Of a DNA stretch of 64,000 nt, positions 9,774 through 19,252 are shown piece after piece (within the stretch, counting starts at the first letter, position 1; each line of letters begins with the position of its first letter). The stretch comes from Planctomycetaceae bacterium (GTDB taxonomy: Bacteria; Planctomycetota; Phycisphaerae; Tepidisphaerales; Tepidisphaeraceae), in contig JAIYCY010000022.1 of the NCBI GenBank assembly GCA_027487775.1, forward strand, positions 40,260 to 104,259, given 5' to 3'. Below the pieces are notes generated by a model. The model was given only the letters and a program-made list of their open reading frames with translations. It was not told where the DNA came from and searched no databases. The position numbers and the translations under genes were made by a program.

Positions 9774-10571
9774 TCAGCGTGCCCGCGGCTGTTCGATCGG
9801 AAAGAAGGTCGGCATGCCTTCGATCCGCCAACCCTCAGGCTCACGCACGAAGTTGACGGATTCTTCAAAGAATGGCGGCGCGCCCGGCAGATCAGTCGTC
9901 GCCTTGAGCTGCGCCGTGAACAGACCCACCGCGCGGAGTTGTGCTGTCGTCCCGTCGCGTTCAACCATCACGCGCTGCCCTGCTTCTCCGCCGGTCATCT
10001 TCAATCCGTAAAACGCGCCCGACTGCATGCGATCAAGCGTCGTGTCGAACGTCTCACGTGAGACACGCTCCTGAAAACGTCGGCTAAAGAGCGCGTAGGC
10101 TTCCTCGAACTTGCGATCGACGGTCAGGGATGCAAATTGCTCCAACGCCTGCCGAATATCGGCGCGATGACGATCGGTCTGACGAAGATCATTGACGCTG
10201 CTGTACACCAGATATCCCCCGCACCCAATGCCCAGCAACAGGCCCAACGTCGCCAGCAGGCTGCCGGTCTGCGTGCGGTTGCTACGCGTGACTTGAATCA
10301 ATCCGATCAAACCAAAAATGACCGCTGCCAGCGGAACCAACGCAAGCAGCTTCAAATCACGCAAGGTGACCGCAAGGAACGATGTCAATCCCAGTACCGC
10401 CGCCGTCACTGCGAGATTGTTGACCGCTGCGTAATCCTGCATACCCACGCCCGCGGTTCGCGACATCTGGTAGAGGCGTTTGCGATCCCCCGCTACCGGT
10501 GCTGATGACGCCCCCGATGTGACGGATTGGCCTTGGGCATCTGATGATGTCGGGGTAGGTGTTTGGCTCAT
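9774..10571 (-). CDS. Membrane protein with DUF4190-like TM pair and soluble C-terminal domain
   Basis: A 265-residue protein. The first 45 residues are Ser/Thr/Gln-rich and probably cytoplasmic. Three hydrophobic segments follow (about 48-65, 72-92, 102-124), including VIFGLIGLIQVTRSN, the layout of DUF4190-type proteins. From about 130 to the end is a soluble alpha/beta domain (ALEQFASLTVDRKFEEAY onward) resembling the NTF2-like DUF3887/DUF4864 fold. Function is unknown. Its start faces the small plus-strand gene at 10676 across about 100 bases, a divergent arrangement. Confidence 0.75.
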   Translation of the reverse strand: MSQTPTPTSSDAQGQSVTSGASSAPVAGDRKRLYQMSRTAGVGMQDYAAVNNLAVTAAVLGLTSFLAVTLRDLKLLALVPLAAVIFGLIGLIQVTRSNRTQTGSLLATLGLLLGIGCGGYLVYSSVNDLRQTDRHRADIRQALEQFASLTVDRKFEEAYALFSRRFQERVSRETFDTTLDRMQSGAFYGLKMTGGEAGQRVMVERDGTTAQLRAVGLFTAQLKATTDLPGAPPFFEESVNFVREPEGWRIEGMPTFFPIEQPRAR

Positions 10572-10675
10572 GGGAGTTTATGAGGACGCTGGACAATCCA
10601 TGTTCGCTTCAAGATTCGCTCGCCCGAAGGTCGATTCCAACTTCGCAGAAATCAACCCTTGACCGTAAGGCGATC

Positions 10676-10861
10676 ATGGACAAACGTCAACTCATCGAAG
10701 CGATTCGCGAACACAACCCCACCGCCGAAATCGCTTTCCTCAATCAGTTCAACGAAGCACAACTCCAGCAATACCTCGACGCCCTCGACGCCGCGCGTCG
10801 AAAAGACCTGCTCATCGCCGGATGGGTCCGCCCGAGACCGCGACTCCGCATGGCTTCGTGA
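10676..10861 (+). CDS. Small acidic protein of unknown function (61 aa)
   Basis: The start MDKRQLIEAIREHNPTA is preceded by TAAGG five bases before the ATG; a longer upstream frame lacks such a site. The sequence NPTAEIAFLNQFNEAQLQQY looks like a compact helical domain, with a basic end (GWVRPRPRLRMAS). I see nothing that assigns a function. It is convergent with the aminotransferase gene. Confidence 0.7.
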   Translation: MDKRQLIEAIREHNPTAEIAFLNQFNEAQLQQYLDALDAARRKDLLIAGWVRPRPRLRMAS

Positions 10862-10898
10862 TCCGCCCCAAGGCCCTAAAATCCTCGGAAGCACGCCA

Positions 10899-10951
10899 GG
10901 TCAATTGACATCACATCGCAGCATCTTGCTCGCCGTTATGTCAATTGAACC
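10899..10951. repeat. Inverted repeat between convergent genes, each arm itself palindromic
   Basis: GGTCAATTGACAT (10899-10911) is repeated in inverted form as ATGTCAATTGAACC (10938-10951), one base inserted. Each arm holds TCAATTGA, a perfect palindrome. On the plus strand the right arm is followed by CCCTTTTC. It could be a terminator for the small plus-strand gene or a pair of operators. Confidence 0.55.
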
Positions 10952-10960
10952 CCCTTTTCG

Positions 10961-12079
10961 TCATCCGCCCGCCAGATCACGCAGCACCTGACAGCCTGCA
11001 CGAAGCTTCTCGTCTGTCGTCGCGTAGCTGATCCGGAAATGCGTGTCACGCGCACTAAAGACGTTGCCAGGGATCACAAGCACGTTCCGATCGATCGCCC
11101 GCTGACAAAACGCACTGGCCGTCTCGCCTGTCGGCACTTTCGGGAATGCGTAAAACGCACCCTCGGGACGCGCGATCTCGAATCGGTCTCCCAGCATCTC
11201 CAGCACGATGTCCCGCTTCCTCCGATACGCTTCCACATACGCCTGCATCGACTCATCCAACGCCGCCAGCGCCGCATACTGAAAAGGTGACGGCGCACAG
11301 ACAAACGTGTACTGCTGCAACTTCGTCATCTGCTCAACGATCGGCCCGTACCCGAAGGCATAACCCACACGCCATCCCGTCATCGCGTGGCTCTTGCTAA
11401 ATCCACGCAACACCACCGTCTTCTCATACTCCAACAGCGGGCTATACATCCCGCCTAGTCCCGCGTAGCGGAACGGCTCGTAAATCTCATCGCTCAACAA
11501 CAGCAAATCATGCCTGCGACACAACGCTACCGCCGCCCGTAAATCAGATTCGCTCAGCATCGATCCCGTCGGATTGCCCGGCGAATTGAGGATCAACACT
11601 TTCGTCTTCGACGTGATCGCCGACTCAACACGCTCGATCGGGAAGTTGAAATTGGGATAGCTGTCGACCGGTCGAGCCACGCCGTCGCAAAGCGTCAGCA
11701 GATGTTTGTACATCACGAAATACGGATCGAGATAGACGACCTCGTCGCCCGGATTGATCACCGACTGCATAAAAAGCTGCAGCCCGCCGCTCACGCCGCT
11801 GGTAATCAGCACGCCCCCAACATCGCGACCCATTTCGCGCGACAAATCGAGGCGCAATCGTTCACGCAACGGCGCGATCCCCTGGGTCGGCGTGTAACGA
11901 TTATGCCCCGCGTCGATCGCTCGATGGGCCGCCTCCTTACCGATCGGCGGAACATCAAAATCGGGCAGGCCGATCGATAGATTGATCGGATCCTTCAGCT
12001 TCGCCGCCAGATCAAAGACCTTACGAATCCCGGATGCATCCACGCCCAGCGCACGATCGGAAACGAATTCACGTGACAT
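10961..12079 (-). CDS. Class I/II aminotransferase (aspartate aminotransferase family)
   Basis: A 372-residue fold-type I PLP enzyme that transfers an amino group between an amino acid and a 2-oxo acid. The start MSREFVSDRA is chosen because the 54 codons upstream in frame are Arg-rich and contain a 12-bp tandem repeat. Visible motifs are INLSIGLPDFDVP, YTPTQGIAPLRE, NSPGNPTG (about 165-172), the PLP-contacting SDEIYEPFRY, and GFSKSHAMTGWRVGY with the Schiff-base Lys at 229. Length fits the family (about 370-400). Substrate could be aspartate, alanine or another amino acid. It is divergent from the membrane protein gene at 12219. Confidence 0.9.
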   Translation of the reverse strand: MSREFVSDRALGVDASGIRKVFDLAAKLKDPINLSIGLPDFDVPPIGKEAAHRAIDAGHNRYTPTQGIAPLRERLRLDLSREMGRDVGGVLITSGVSGGLQLFMQSVINPGDEVVYLDPYFVMYKHLLTLCDGVARPVDSYPNFNFPIERVESAITSKTKVLILNSPGNPTGSMLSESDLRAAVALCRRHDLLLLSDEIYEPFRYAGLGGMYSPLLEYEKTVVLRGFSKSHAMTGWRVGYAFGYGPIVEQMTKLQQYTFVCAPSPFQYAALAALDESMQAYVEAYRRKRDIVLEMLGDRFEIARPEGAFYAFPKVPTGETASAFCQRAIDRNVLVIPGNVFSARDTHFRISYATTDEKLRAGCQVLRDLAGG

Positions 12080-12145
12080 CCCGTCCAACCTAACCCGCCG
12101 ACTCGGCCTTGCCAATCCTCGCCTCCGCGTCTCCACGAGCCGCAC

Positions 12146-12180
12146 GACTCGCCCGATGACTCGCCCGATGACTCGCCCGA
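12146..12180. repeat. Short tandem repeat, 12-bp unit, about three copies
   Basis: GACTCGCCCGAT occurs at 12146-12157 and 12158-12169, and the first 11 bases occur again at 12170-12180. It lies in the gap between two divergent genes, so it may sit in their control region or simply be replication slippage. Confidence 0.75.
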
Positions 12181-12218
12181 ACTCGTCATCCAACCCGTCC
12201 TGCTGTAGCCTACAAAAA

Positions 12219-12773
12219 ATGTTCCCACTGGTGCAGGCCATCTATTGGTTCGGGATCGCGGCGTGGTTCGGCACCGCGGTGGCGGTTCTGATTTCGATCA
12301 ACTCCATCTTCCGAACCATCAAAGAGCACGACCCGACGCTACCCAAAGTGCTCAGCGTCAACATCGACGGCGATCATGCGACGCTGCTGGCCATCGACCT
12401 GCTCGTCAGCCTGCTCAAACTGCTTAACCTCGTTGCAATCTTCGGCGGAACGCTCGTCATGGTCGGCGGGGTCGGACAGCTTTTCCTCGCCGAGACAGGC
12501 GGGCCCAGACGGGTCGAACTCATCCTGCGCGGGATGCTTCTGCTCTGCTCGGTCCTGCTCGTGATCTACGGCTGGCGATTCACCACACCCAAACTCGCTC
12601 GAGGTCTCAAAACTTACATCGATCAAGCCGACGACCCCGAAGCACGCAGCAAAAATCGCGACCAGATCATCCGCTGTTACCGAGACGCCGTCGTCGCCAC
12701 CGGCGCTCTCGCCTGCACGCTCGGAGGACTCATCCTCTTTAGCGCCAACATCGTCCCCACACTCATCCCTTGA
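12219..12773 (+). CDS. Integral membrane protein (DUF4149-like)
   Basis: A 184-residue protein starting MFPLVQAIYWFGIAAWFG. The longer frame from 11982 would begin inside the aminotransferase gene and is rejected. Four hydrophobic segments are visible (about 5-28, 56-85, 102-120, 157-182), separated by charged loops. The pattern resembles DUF4149-type proteins. Function is unknown. No clear ribosome-binding site precedes the ATG, which makes a very short leader plausible. Confidence 0.75.
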   Translation: MFPLVQAIYWFGIAAWFGTAVAVLISINSIFRTIKEHDPTLPKVLSVNIDGDHATLLAIDLLVSLLKLLNLVAIFGGTLVMVGGVGQLFLAETGGPRRVELILRGMLLLCSVLLVIYGWRFTTPKLARGLKTYIDQADDPEARSKNRDQIIRCYRDAVVATGALACTLGGLILFSANIVPTLIP

Positions 12774-12848
12774 CACCCCAAAATTGTGCGCCCCATCGCC
12801 CACGTCCAACTCAAGATCAATCTGGCGATTCAAGATCGATCGGGCGAT

Positions 12849-13349
12849 TCAAAACGGCTTCCACCAGACTGGCTGCGGATGACGCTCTGGTTTGAGCGGC
12901 GTGGCGAGTCGTTCAACTTCGCTCAGCTCCCATCGGTAGTAGTCCTGACCGTCACGCGGCGGAACGACCGCGCGAATGACCGCCGTCCCCACGATCAGCC
13001 CCGTCGGCAACACCTCCCCCGGCTTCAGCACGCGAAGCTGCTCGGCCAGTTCGACCATCCAGGCCGGCGGTCGAGCGACGCTGATGTCGCGCGACCAAAC
13101 CTGTGCACGCCCGTCCATCACACCATCAACCGCCTCACCCACGACATACCCACCCCGGCCCGTCGCCTTGCCATCGGCGGTCGATCCGACCGACTTGCTC
13201 CCCGATTTATCAGCCTTCGCGCCGGATTTGGACGCGTACAGATAAAACCGCTCACCCACAATCCGCGTCGCACGCGAACGAAGCTCCGCACGCTTCACAC
13301 CACGCAGAATGAGCTCCATGTACGGCTGTCTTATCGAGAGCGCCAGCAT
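12849..13349 (-). CDS. ASCH-domain protein
   Basis: A protein of 166 residues from MLALSIRQPYMELIL; an ATG 15 codons upstream is also open. MLALSIRQPY with a following GVKRAELRSR and YLYAS is the signature of the ASCH fold, a PUA-like RNA- or nucleotide-binding domain. A low-complexity Lys/Ser/Gly insert (about 45-65) splits the domain, which then resumes (GEVLPTGLIVGTAVI). ASCH proteins have been linked to RNA metabolism, and some relatives act as amidohydrolases on modified cytidines, but the target here is not indicated by context. Confidence 0.82.
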   Translation of the reverse strand: MLALSIRQPYMELILRGVKRAELRSRATRIVGERFYLYASKSGAKADKSGSKSVGSTADGKATGRGGYVVGEAVDGVMDGRAQVWSRDISVARPPAWMVELAEQLRVLKPGEVLPTGLIVGTAVIRAVVPPRDGQDYYRWELSEVERLATPLKPERHPQPVWWKPF

Positions 13350-13540
13350 CCTGCGTTTATCGGTGATCCGTACCGTACGCTTGAAGCCCCACACATTTCA
13401 GCGACGAGTGAAATACAAACTCCAGTCTCGCATGGAGTTAAATCCACTCCATCAGCTCAACTTAAGTTGCCTAATATCGGACGTGAATCAGATACATCGC
13501 ATATCTGTTGCAACTACGCTCCTGCATGCACATAATGCCG

Positions 13541-13596
13541 CCGGCCTGAAGATCACCGCGACCGACCTGCGCACCATTCTTCGGTCTTTAGGCCGG
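13541..13596 (+). promoter_or_regulatory. Structured leader before the amidotransferase gene
   Basis: CCGGCCTGAAGA (13541-13552) can pair with TCTTTAGGCCGG (13585-13596), 11 of 12 positions. A second stem, GACCGA (13560-13565) with TCGGTC (13581-13586), overlaps the first by two bases, so the two could compete. The structure ends 33 bases before the asnB-like start codon. Attenuator-like function is only an inference. Confidence 0.4.
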
Positions 13597-13629
13597 TAGT
13601 CATTCGAGCCACTTAGCTTAAGGGCGTTT

Positions 13630-15534
13630 ATGTGCGGCATTGTCGGGTTGATCGGACAAGGTCCGCTCACCCCTGATCATCGGAATGTAGTCGATGTTCT
13701 CTCCGATATGATTGCCCATCGCGGGCCGGACGGACAAGGGGTGTACTCACCTACCGATGGCTCGCCGTTTGTGATGGCCATGCGTCGCCTTGCCATCATC
13801 GATCTGGCGGGCGGGTGGCAACCCCTTTACAACGAAGACCAAAGCATCGCGCTCATCTGTAACGGCGAAATCTACAATTTCGTCGAACTGCGCGCCGAAC
13901 TCAGCGCACGCGGACATCAATTCCGAACCAAATCCGATTGCGAGATGATCGTCCACCTCTACGAAGAGTTCGGCGACGACTGCGTCCATCATCTCCGGGG
14001 CATGTTCGCCTTCGCCTTGTACGACGTGCGAAACCGACGTGTCCTGCTCGCCCGCGATCGCATCGGCGAAAAACCGCTCTATCTCGCAGAAACTCCAACG
14101 GGTGAGGTCTGGTTCAGCTCGGAAATGCGCCCGCTCGTCCGTGCAGGTGCAGTACCGTTTGAACTCGATCGCGAGGCCGTCTGGGCCTACATGCACTACG
14201 GCTATGTCCCTGAACCCCAGACCGCCGTTAAGGGCATTCGCAAACTGCCCGCCGGGCATTTGATGACCTTCGACCTCAAGGCCCACACACGACAACAACG
14301 GTGCTACTGGCGCATGGAAGATGCCCCGCCCATTGAAGGCGGTCCCGAAAAGGTACTTCGCGCCGAAATCGATCGCGTCTTTGATCTGATCGTCCGCTCC
14401 GACGTGCCCATCGGCATCGCACTCTCCAGCGGCATCGATTCCAGCGCGATCGCCTCGCTCACACAAAAGCATTATCCCGGAACCCTACATGCCTTCACCG
14501 TCGGATTTGAAGGCGTGCAACGACAAGACGAACGCGGAATGGCCAGGGAGTTCTGCAAGTACGCTGGAATTCCGTTTCACTCGGTCGAAGTGTCACACCA
14601 GGACGCCGTCCGTATGTTCCCCGAGGTCGTCACACGTCGTGATGATCCGATCGCCGATCTTGCTGGGATCGGTTACCTCGCGGTGATGCGCGCCGGTCTT
14701 GCGGCGGGCGTGCCGGTGATGATCCTCGGGCACGGCGGAGATGAGTTCTTCTGGGGATATCCCTGGGTCAAAGACGCACTCGTCCGAAACTTCGCAAAAC
14801 GCGATCTGCACGACGGCACCGGTGGCCTTGGTCGGTATCTACGCTTGACCAAACCGCCCCGCAGCATCGCCCTGGGCATCAGATGGCTCAAAGGCGCAGG
14901 CGGACTTCTCAGCGGCTATCGCGACTATCTCACCGATCGAAAGTCCCCACCTGACCGACTGGTCTTCTACGACCACTCGCCAGAGTTCCGAATCGCCGCC
15001 GAAGTTCTACCGAACGTGCTGAGCCCCGAATTCCTCCATCTAGGACGCGGCGTCGATCTTCTCAAGGACCAATACCTTCCAAGGCCCTGGAAACACCTCG
15101 ACGTCCACATCTCCCGACTCATCGCACAAACCTATCTGGCCGAAAACGGAATCGCACAGGGCGATCGACTGAGCATGGCCTCCTCGGTCGAAGCTCGCAT
15201 GCCACTCGTCGATTACCGACTCATCGAAACCATCATCGGCCTCATGAAGGCCAACCCGCTCAACGGCATGCCCACCCCAAAAGCGTGGCTCCGCGCAGCA
15301 CTCGCCGACGTCATTCCCGACTTCGTCGCCCGCAGACCCAAAACAGGATTCAACACCCCTTGGCGCATCTGGGAACCAGCCATCAACCGCGCCTACGGAC
15401 ACCTCATGAAGGACGGATACCTCGAATCCGAAGGTATCGTCAGAACCGACATCGAACGAGAATCCGTCAGCCGGCCCATCCTCACACTCGAAATCTGGTG
15501 CCGCTTCATGACCGGCGAAACCATTCCACCCTAA
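13630..15534 (+). CDS. asnB: Asparagine synthase (glutamine-hydrolysing) family protein
   Basis: A 634-residue two-domain enzyme. The Ntn glutaminase domain begins MCGIVGLIG with catalytic Cys2 exposed after Met removal; RGPDGQG (about 31) and NGEIYN (about 78) are conserved. The synthase domain carries the ATP-binding loop SSGIDSS (266-272), where Ile replaces the usual second Gly. The start is set by AAGGG five bases before the ATG. The family makes asparagine, but near-identical paralogues sit in exosortase loci and amidate sugars or other substrates. The exosortase genes are 18 kb away, so either role is possible. It stands alone, with a possible structured leader. Confidence 0.9.
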   Translation: MCGIVGLIGQGPLTPDHRNVVDVLSDMIAHRGPDGQGVYSPTDGSPFVMAMRRLAIIDLAGGWQPLYNEDQSIALICNGEIYNFVELRAELSARGHQFRTKSDCEMIVHLYEEFGDDCVHHLRGMFAFALYDVRNRRVLLARDRIGEKPLYLAETPTGEVWFSSEMRPLVRAGAVPFELDREAVWAYMHYGYVPEPQTAVKGIRKLPAGHLMTFDLKAHTRQQRCYWRMEDAPPIEGGPEKVLRAEIDRVFDLIVRSDVPIGIALSSGIDSSAIASLTQKHYPGTLHAFTVGFEGVQRQDERGMAREFCKYAGIPFHSVEVSHQDAVRMFPEVVTRRDDPIADLAGIGYLAVMRAGLAAGVPVMILGHGGDEFFWGYPWVKDALVRNFAKRDLHDGTGGLGRYLRLTKPPRSIALGIRWLKGAGGLLSGYRDYLTDRKSPPDRLVFYDHSPEFRIAAEVLPNVLSPEFLHLGRGVDLLKDQYLPRPWKHLDVHISRLIAQTYLAENGIAQGDRLSMASSVEARMPLVDYRLIETIIGLMKANPLNGMPTPKAWLRAALADVIPDFVARRPKTGFNTPWRIWEPAINRAYGHLMKDGYLESEGIVRTDIERESVSRPILTLEIWCRFMTGETIPP

Positions 15535-15650
15535 GCACCACACACGCGAATCCACTTGTCCTCAACGCAGATTGACTTCGGTTCATTCGGATTCTCTAAT
15601 CGACGACCCGCGTGCCGAAAGGCCCGCAGGTCAGAACTCCGGAGTCAACC

Positions 15651-16727
15651 ATGCGCCTTCTGCTGCAACACTCCATCCTCGCCGGTCTTGTCCTGCTCAC
15701 GCTGGCCTCATTCTCACGCGCGGATGTCGTCATCATACGCAACGCGACCGGCGGACCAGGCATCCAACAGCAAAACGTCCGCATCGAAGGCATGACAGAC
15801 GGACAACTCGCCTGGATCACCAGCGCCGGAATTTCCCGCTCCGAACCGATCGAACGAATCTTCAAAATCGCTCTCGACCGCGACACCGTACTCACCGCCG
15901 CCGAAGATGCATTCGCCGAAAAGCAGTGGGACCGTGCCATCGACAACTACATCCGCGTCGTCCGCGGTGCCGACGAATGGAAACGCCGCTGGGCCATCCC
16001 AAGACTCATCACCTCAGCCTCCGAAGCCAAGCGATTCGACGCAGCGGTCACCGCCTACGTCGCCTTCATCCGCATCGATCCCGCAAACGCCTCGGCATCC
16101 AAGCCGAACATCCCCGAAGGCCCCCCCGCAGTCCTCGATGCCGCCGCCCGTGATGTCCGCACGCAGGCCAACGAAACCACCAATCCCCAACAAAAGGCCG
16201 CTCTCCTCAGCTTCCTCCTCGAACTCCATCGCGCCCGCAAAAATGACCCAGACGTCGCTACAACCCTCGACGAACTCCTCAAAATACCCGGCGCAGCAGG
16301 CGACGACCCCGCCATGAACAGCCTCGCCGGCGGAATTCGACTCGGGCAGGCTCGCGTCGCGCTCGAACAGAAAAAGTTTGACGAAGTCCTGTCCATCATC
16401 CAAACCCATGCAGACCGCTTCGTCGAACCCCTCCAGCAAGCCGAAGCTCTACTCCTCATCGCCAAATCACGTCACGCTCTCGCAGGCGAAAACGCCGATC
16501 AACTCACCTCGGCAGCGGCCGATTACATGCGCGTCGTCGCTCACTTCAGCGCGACCGAAAACCGACCGTTCGTCGCAGAAGCACTTCTCGGGGCCGCCCA
16601 GTCACTCCTCAAGGCACGCCTCACCGACGATGCCCAAAGCCTGCTCCGACAACTCATCGATGAATTCCCCAACACACCGCAAGCCCAACAAGCCGCCGCC
16701 GATCTCCAAAACATTCCCGCGCCCTGA
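15651..16727 (+). CDS. Exported TPR-type protein
   Basis: A 358-residue protein. The start is set by GGAG seven bases before MRLLLQHSILAGLVLL, a clear signal peptide ending near SRA-DVV. The mature part consists of helical repeats (AEDAFAEKQWDRAIDNYIRV, PLQQAEALLLIAKSRHA, AEALLGAAQSLLKARL) typical of tetratricopeptide or YbgF-like repeats. Such proteins are periplasmic scaffolds. It lies upstream of the SurA/PpiD-like gene on the same strand (139 bases), which suggests an envelope role. Confidence 0.8.
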   Translation: MRLLLQHSILAGLVLLTLASFSRADVVIIRNATGGPGIQQQNVRIEGMTDGQLAWITSAGISRSEPIERIFKIALDRDTVLTAAEDAFAEKQWDRAIDNYIRVVRGADEWKRRWAIPRLITSASEAKRFDAAVTAYVAFIRIDPANASASKPNIPEGPPAVLDAAARDVRTQANETTNPQQKAALLSFLLELHRARKNDPDVATTLDELLKIPGAAGDDPAMNSLAGGIRLGQARVALEQKKFDEVLSIIQTHADRFVEPLQQAEALLLIAKSRHALAGENADQLTSAAADYMRVVAHFSATENRPFVAEALLGAAQSLLKARLTDDAQSLLRQLIDEFPNTPQAQQAAADLQNIPAP

Positions 16728-16866
16728 CTTTCAACCCATCACCCGAATCTCAAACGACTGAATCAATCATCTGAATCAATCCGTCTGACTCATTCATCCA
16801 AGCTTCTCCCAAACCTTCTCTCAACCTCCTCTGTCAACCAACTCTCTGCCACTTAAAAGAAACATC

Positions 16867-19053
16867 ATGACCGCCGACGCACCCAAGCCCGACGAAATCG
16901 CCCCGCAGACCTTCTATCAGCGTAACCGCCGACTCGTGATCGGTTCGATCATGGTGATTCTCGTGATCGCGTTCCTCGTCCCCACGCAGTTGCCGCAACT
17001 GATGCAGGACACCAATCGAGAACTCGGCACACTCGCCGGGAAAAGACTCCGCGCTCGCGACATCGAAGAAAGCTATCGCTCGTGGCAGGCGCTCCGCAAC
17101 GTCGTGATCAACGCCAACGGCCAGGACATTCCGCTCGTCAATCTTGCCATCACCCCTGATGCCGTTCGTCAGATCGCCGACGATCCGGTGATCTGGCACT
17201 TGCTGCGTGAGGAAGCACGTCGCGACGGACCCGGCGCCAGCGAACAGGAAGTCTCAAACCTCCTCGAAGGCTCACAGCAGCAGCAGCTCGGACAAATCCT
17301 CGTCCGCCACAACGATGGGCGACTCGTTGCCATCAGCGATCTGGGATCAGCGACAGCCGCTGCATACCGCGCCTCGGTCGCGGACCTGCTCGCCGTCGTC
17401 AATCGTTTCCAGTCGCTGCAAACCACCACCAAAGTCAGCCGACCGATCATCGATCGCTACCTCGCAGCCGAGTTTCAAGCCGTCAGCGCACGCTTCGCAC
17501 CCGTCCCCGCAGTCGATCCTGCCACAATCCCCACGCCGTCCGAAGCCGACATCCTCGCGCACTTCAAGAAATACGCAGAGTTCGCTCCCGATTCGGTTTC
17601 ACGCGACAATCCTTTCGGCTTCGGATATCGCATCCCCAATCGCATCAAATTCCAGTCCATCACCATCCCCTTCGCGCCCATCCGCAAAGCCGTCCGTGAC
17701 AGCCGCGGCACCGAATCCGATCCCAACGATCCCACGCTGCCCTACGAATGGGTCACTGAGGCTGCCAAATACTATCAATCCAACCCCAACGAATTCACCG
17801 TCACACCACCCGCCGCAGAAACATCCACTTCCCCAGACGCCACGCCAGCCACAGAATCCCCCGCAACCGCCACGCCCGTCAAAAAGTCGTTCGATGAAGT
17901 CCGCGCTGAACTCGTCAACCGACTCATCGACCAAGCCGCCGTCGCGCAAATGCGCACCATCGAACAACGCCTACGCAATCGACACGAAGCAGATTACCTC
18001 AGCTGGAAGACCGCCCGCGATCTTGCCGCCGCTTCGAACCCCACATCGGCAGCCTCGTCACCCTCTAACACCACATCCACACCAACATCCACCCCCACGG
18101 CAACCACCCCCGACTCTGCCGCCCCGGACGCCGCCCCACCCGCGAGTCCCTCACGCGCCTCCAGCCTCAATGTCCCCTTCGATTCGACCGAGTATCTGAC
18201 CGCCCTCGCGCAGGAAATCGAGCGACAATTCAAAGTCAACATCCGCTGGACCAGCCACGCCGACCGCTTCTATTCCGCCGATGACATCAGCGCACTCGAG
18301 GGGATCGGTCGCAGTGTCACCATGCTCAACGCCGGTGAACGCACCCTCCCACTCCCCATGGCCAGCTATGCCGTCGACTTCTTTGAATCCTTCATGCCCG
18401 AAAATGTACGCGATCAACTCGGCACCGCTGCCCTCAGCCCTTACGAACTCTCCATGCCCATGCAGAGCTTCCTAGGCGAACCCGATCTGCATCTCTTCCG
18501 CATCATCGATACCGACGCCTCACACGCGCCCACCGAAATCCCCGAATCGGCACGCCCCACCATCATCGCCGACCTCCAACGCACCACCGCGCTCGACCAA
18601 GCCCGCACCAAGGCCAACCAACTCCTCGAACGCGCCCGCGCAGCCGGCTCACTCGACGCCATCTCCGCCGACGCACCCGCTGGCCTCACCGGCGAACTCC
18701 CACTCTCGGTACGGCTCGGCGCGCCCGAAGCCCTCAACATCCCCGAAGCCGCACGCGACCCCTTCGTCAATCGCGCCATGGAAGCCCTGCTCGATTCCTC
18801 CGCCTCCGCTGGCATCGTCGCCTTCGACGTGCCCCTCGCTGACCGAGCCTTCGTCGCACAACGCATCAGCCTCACCAGCGAATGGATCAGCGATCAGGGA
18901 CTCGCCCAAACCCGCATGCAACTCGCCAGCGCTGTCACACGCATGCTCGATGACGGCCAAAACCCACAAGCCGCCGCCTTCGAAGCCCAACGCGCCTACT
19001 TCGACCTCGACGCCATTCGAAAACGCACCAACTTCATCCCACGCGATAACTGA
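16867..19053 (+). CDS. SurA/PpiD-like membrane-anchored periplasmic protein
   Basis: A 728-residue protein with a cytoplasmic start, one transmembrane helix (about 24-41, GSIMVILVIAFLVP) and a large exported part. The segment after the anchor (GKRLRARDIEESYRSWQAL onward) matches the SurA_N-type chaperone pattern. A Ser/Thr/Pro/Ala-rich linker (about 385-435) separates it from a C-terminal helical region. I could not recognise a parvulin active domain, so it may be a chaperone without prolyl isomerase activity. A strong terminator follows. Confidence 0.72.
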   Translation: MTADAPKPDEIAPQTFYQRNRRLVIGSIMVILVIAFLVPTQLPQLMQDTNRELGTLAGKRLRARDIEESYRSWQALRNVVINANGQDIPLVNLAITPDAVRQIADDPVIWHLLREEARRDGPGASEQEVSNLLEGSQQQQLGQILVRHNDGRLVAISDLGSATAAAYRASVADLLAVVNRFQSLQTTTKVSRPIIDRYLAAEFQAVSARFAPVPAVDPATIPTPSEADILAHFKKYAEFAPDSVSRDNPFGFGYRIPNRIKFQSITIPFAPIRKAVRDSRGTESDPNDPTLPYEWVTEAAKYYQSNPNEFTVTPPAAETSTSPDATPATESPATATPVKKSFDEVRAELVNRLIDQAAVAQMRTIEQRLRNRHEADYLSWKTARDLAAASNPTSAASSPSNTTSTPTSTPTATTPDSAAPDAAPPASPSRASSLNVPFDSTEYLTALAQEIERQFKVNIRWTSHADRFYSADDISALEGIGRSVTMLNAGERTLPLPMASYAVDFFESFMPENVRDQLGTAALSPYELSMPMQSFLGEPDLHLFRIIDTDASHAPTEIPESARPTIIADLQRTTALDQARTKANQLLERARAAGSLDAISADAPAGLTGELPLSVRLGAPEALNIPEAARDPFVNRAMEALLDSSASAGIVAFDVPLADRAFVAQRISLTSEWISDQGLAQTRMQLASAVTRMLDDGQNPQAAAFEAQRAYFDLDAIRKRTNFIPRDN

Positions 19054-19114
19054 AACCCCGTCGATCCACCCGATCGCTTGCTCATCACCACGCGATGCGC
19101 AAGCATTGTCCATC

Positions 19115-19156
19115 AACGCCCGATCGACGCGTTCGACCGGGCGTTGAGTGTTTTTT
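19115..19156 (+). terminator. Rho-independent terminator
   Basis: AACGCCCG (19115-19122) pairs with CGGGCGTT (19138-19145), with an inner TCGA/TCGA stem, and TTTTTT follows at 19151-19156. It terminates the SurA/PpiD-like transcript and so separates it from aspS. Confidence 0.85.
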
Positions 19157-19252
19157 CAGTTTCTGCGATAGTCCATCGACTCGGGCTGTCTTCAGGGTGT
19201 CCTGTCGTCGCCCAACCGTCTTTGTTTAGTCTCTTGTTCGAGCGTGATCGCC

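Noticed and set aside
9505..9831. Minus-strand frame in the gap before the TolB-like gene
   Set aside because: It overlaps the preceding gene, lacks a ribosome-binding site and shows no family motif.
11982..12218. N-terminal extension of the DUF4149-like gene
   Set aside because: It would begin inside the divergent aminotransferase gene and translates to Arg/Thr-rich sequence over a tandem repeat.
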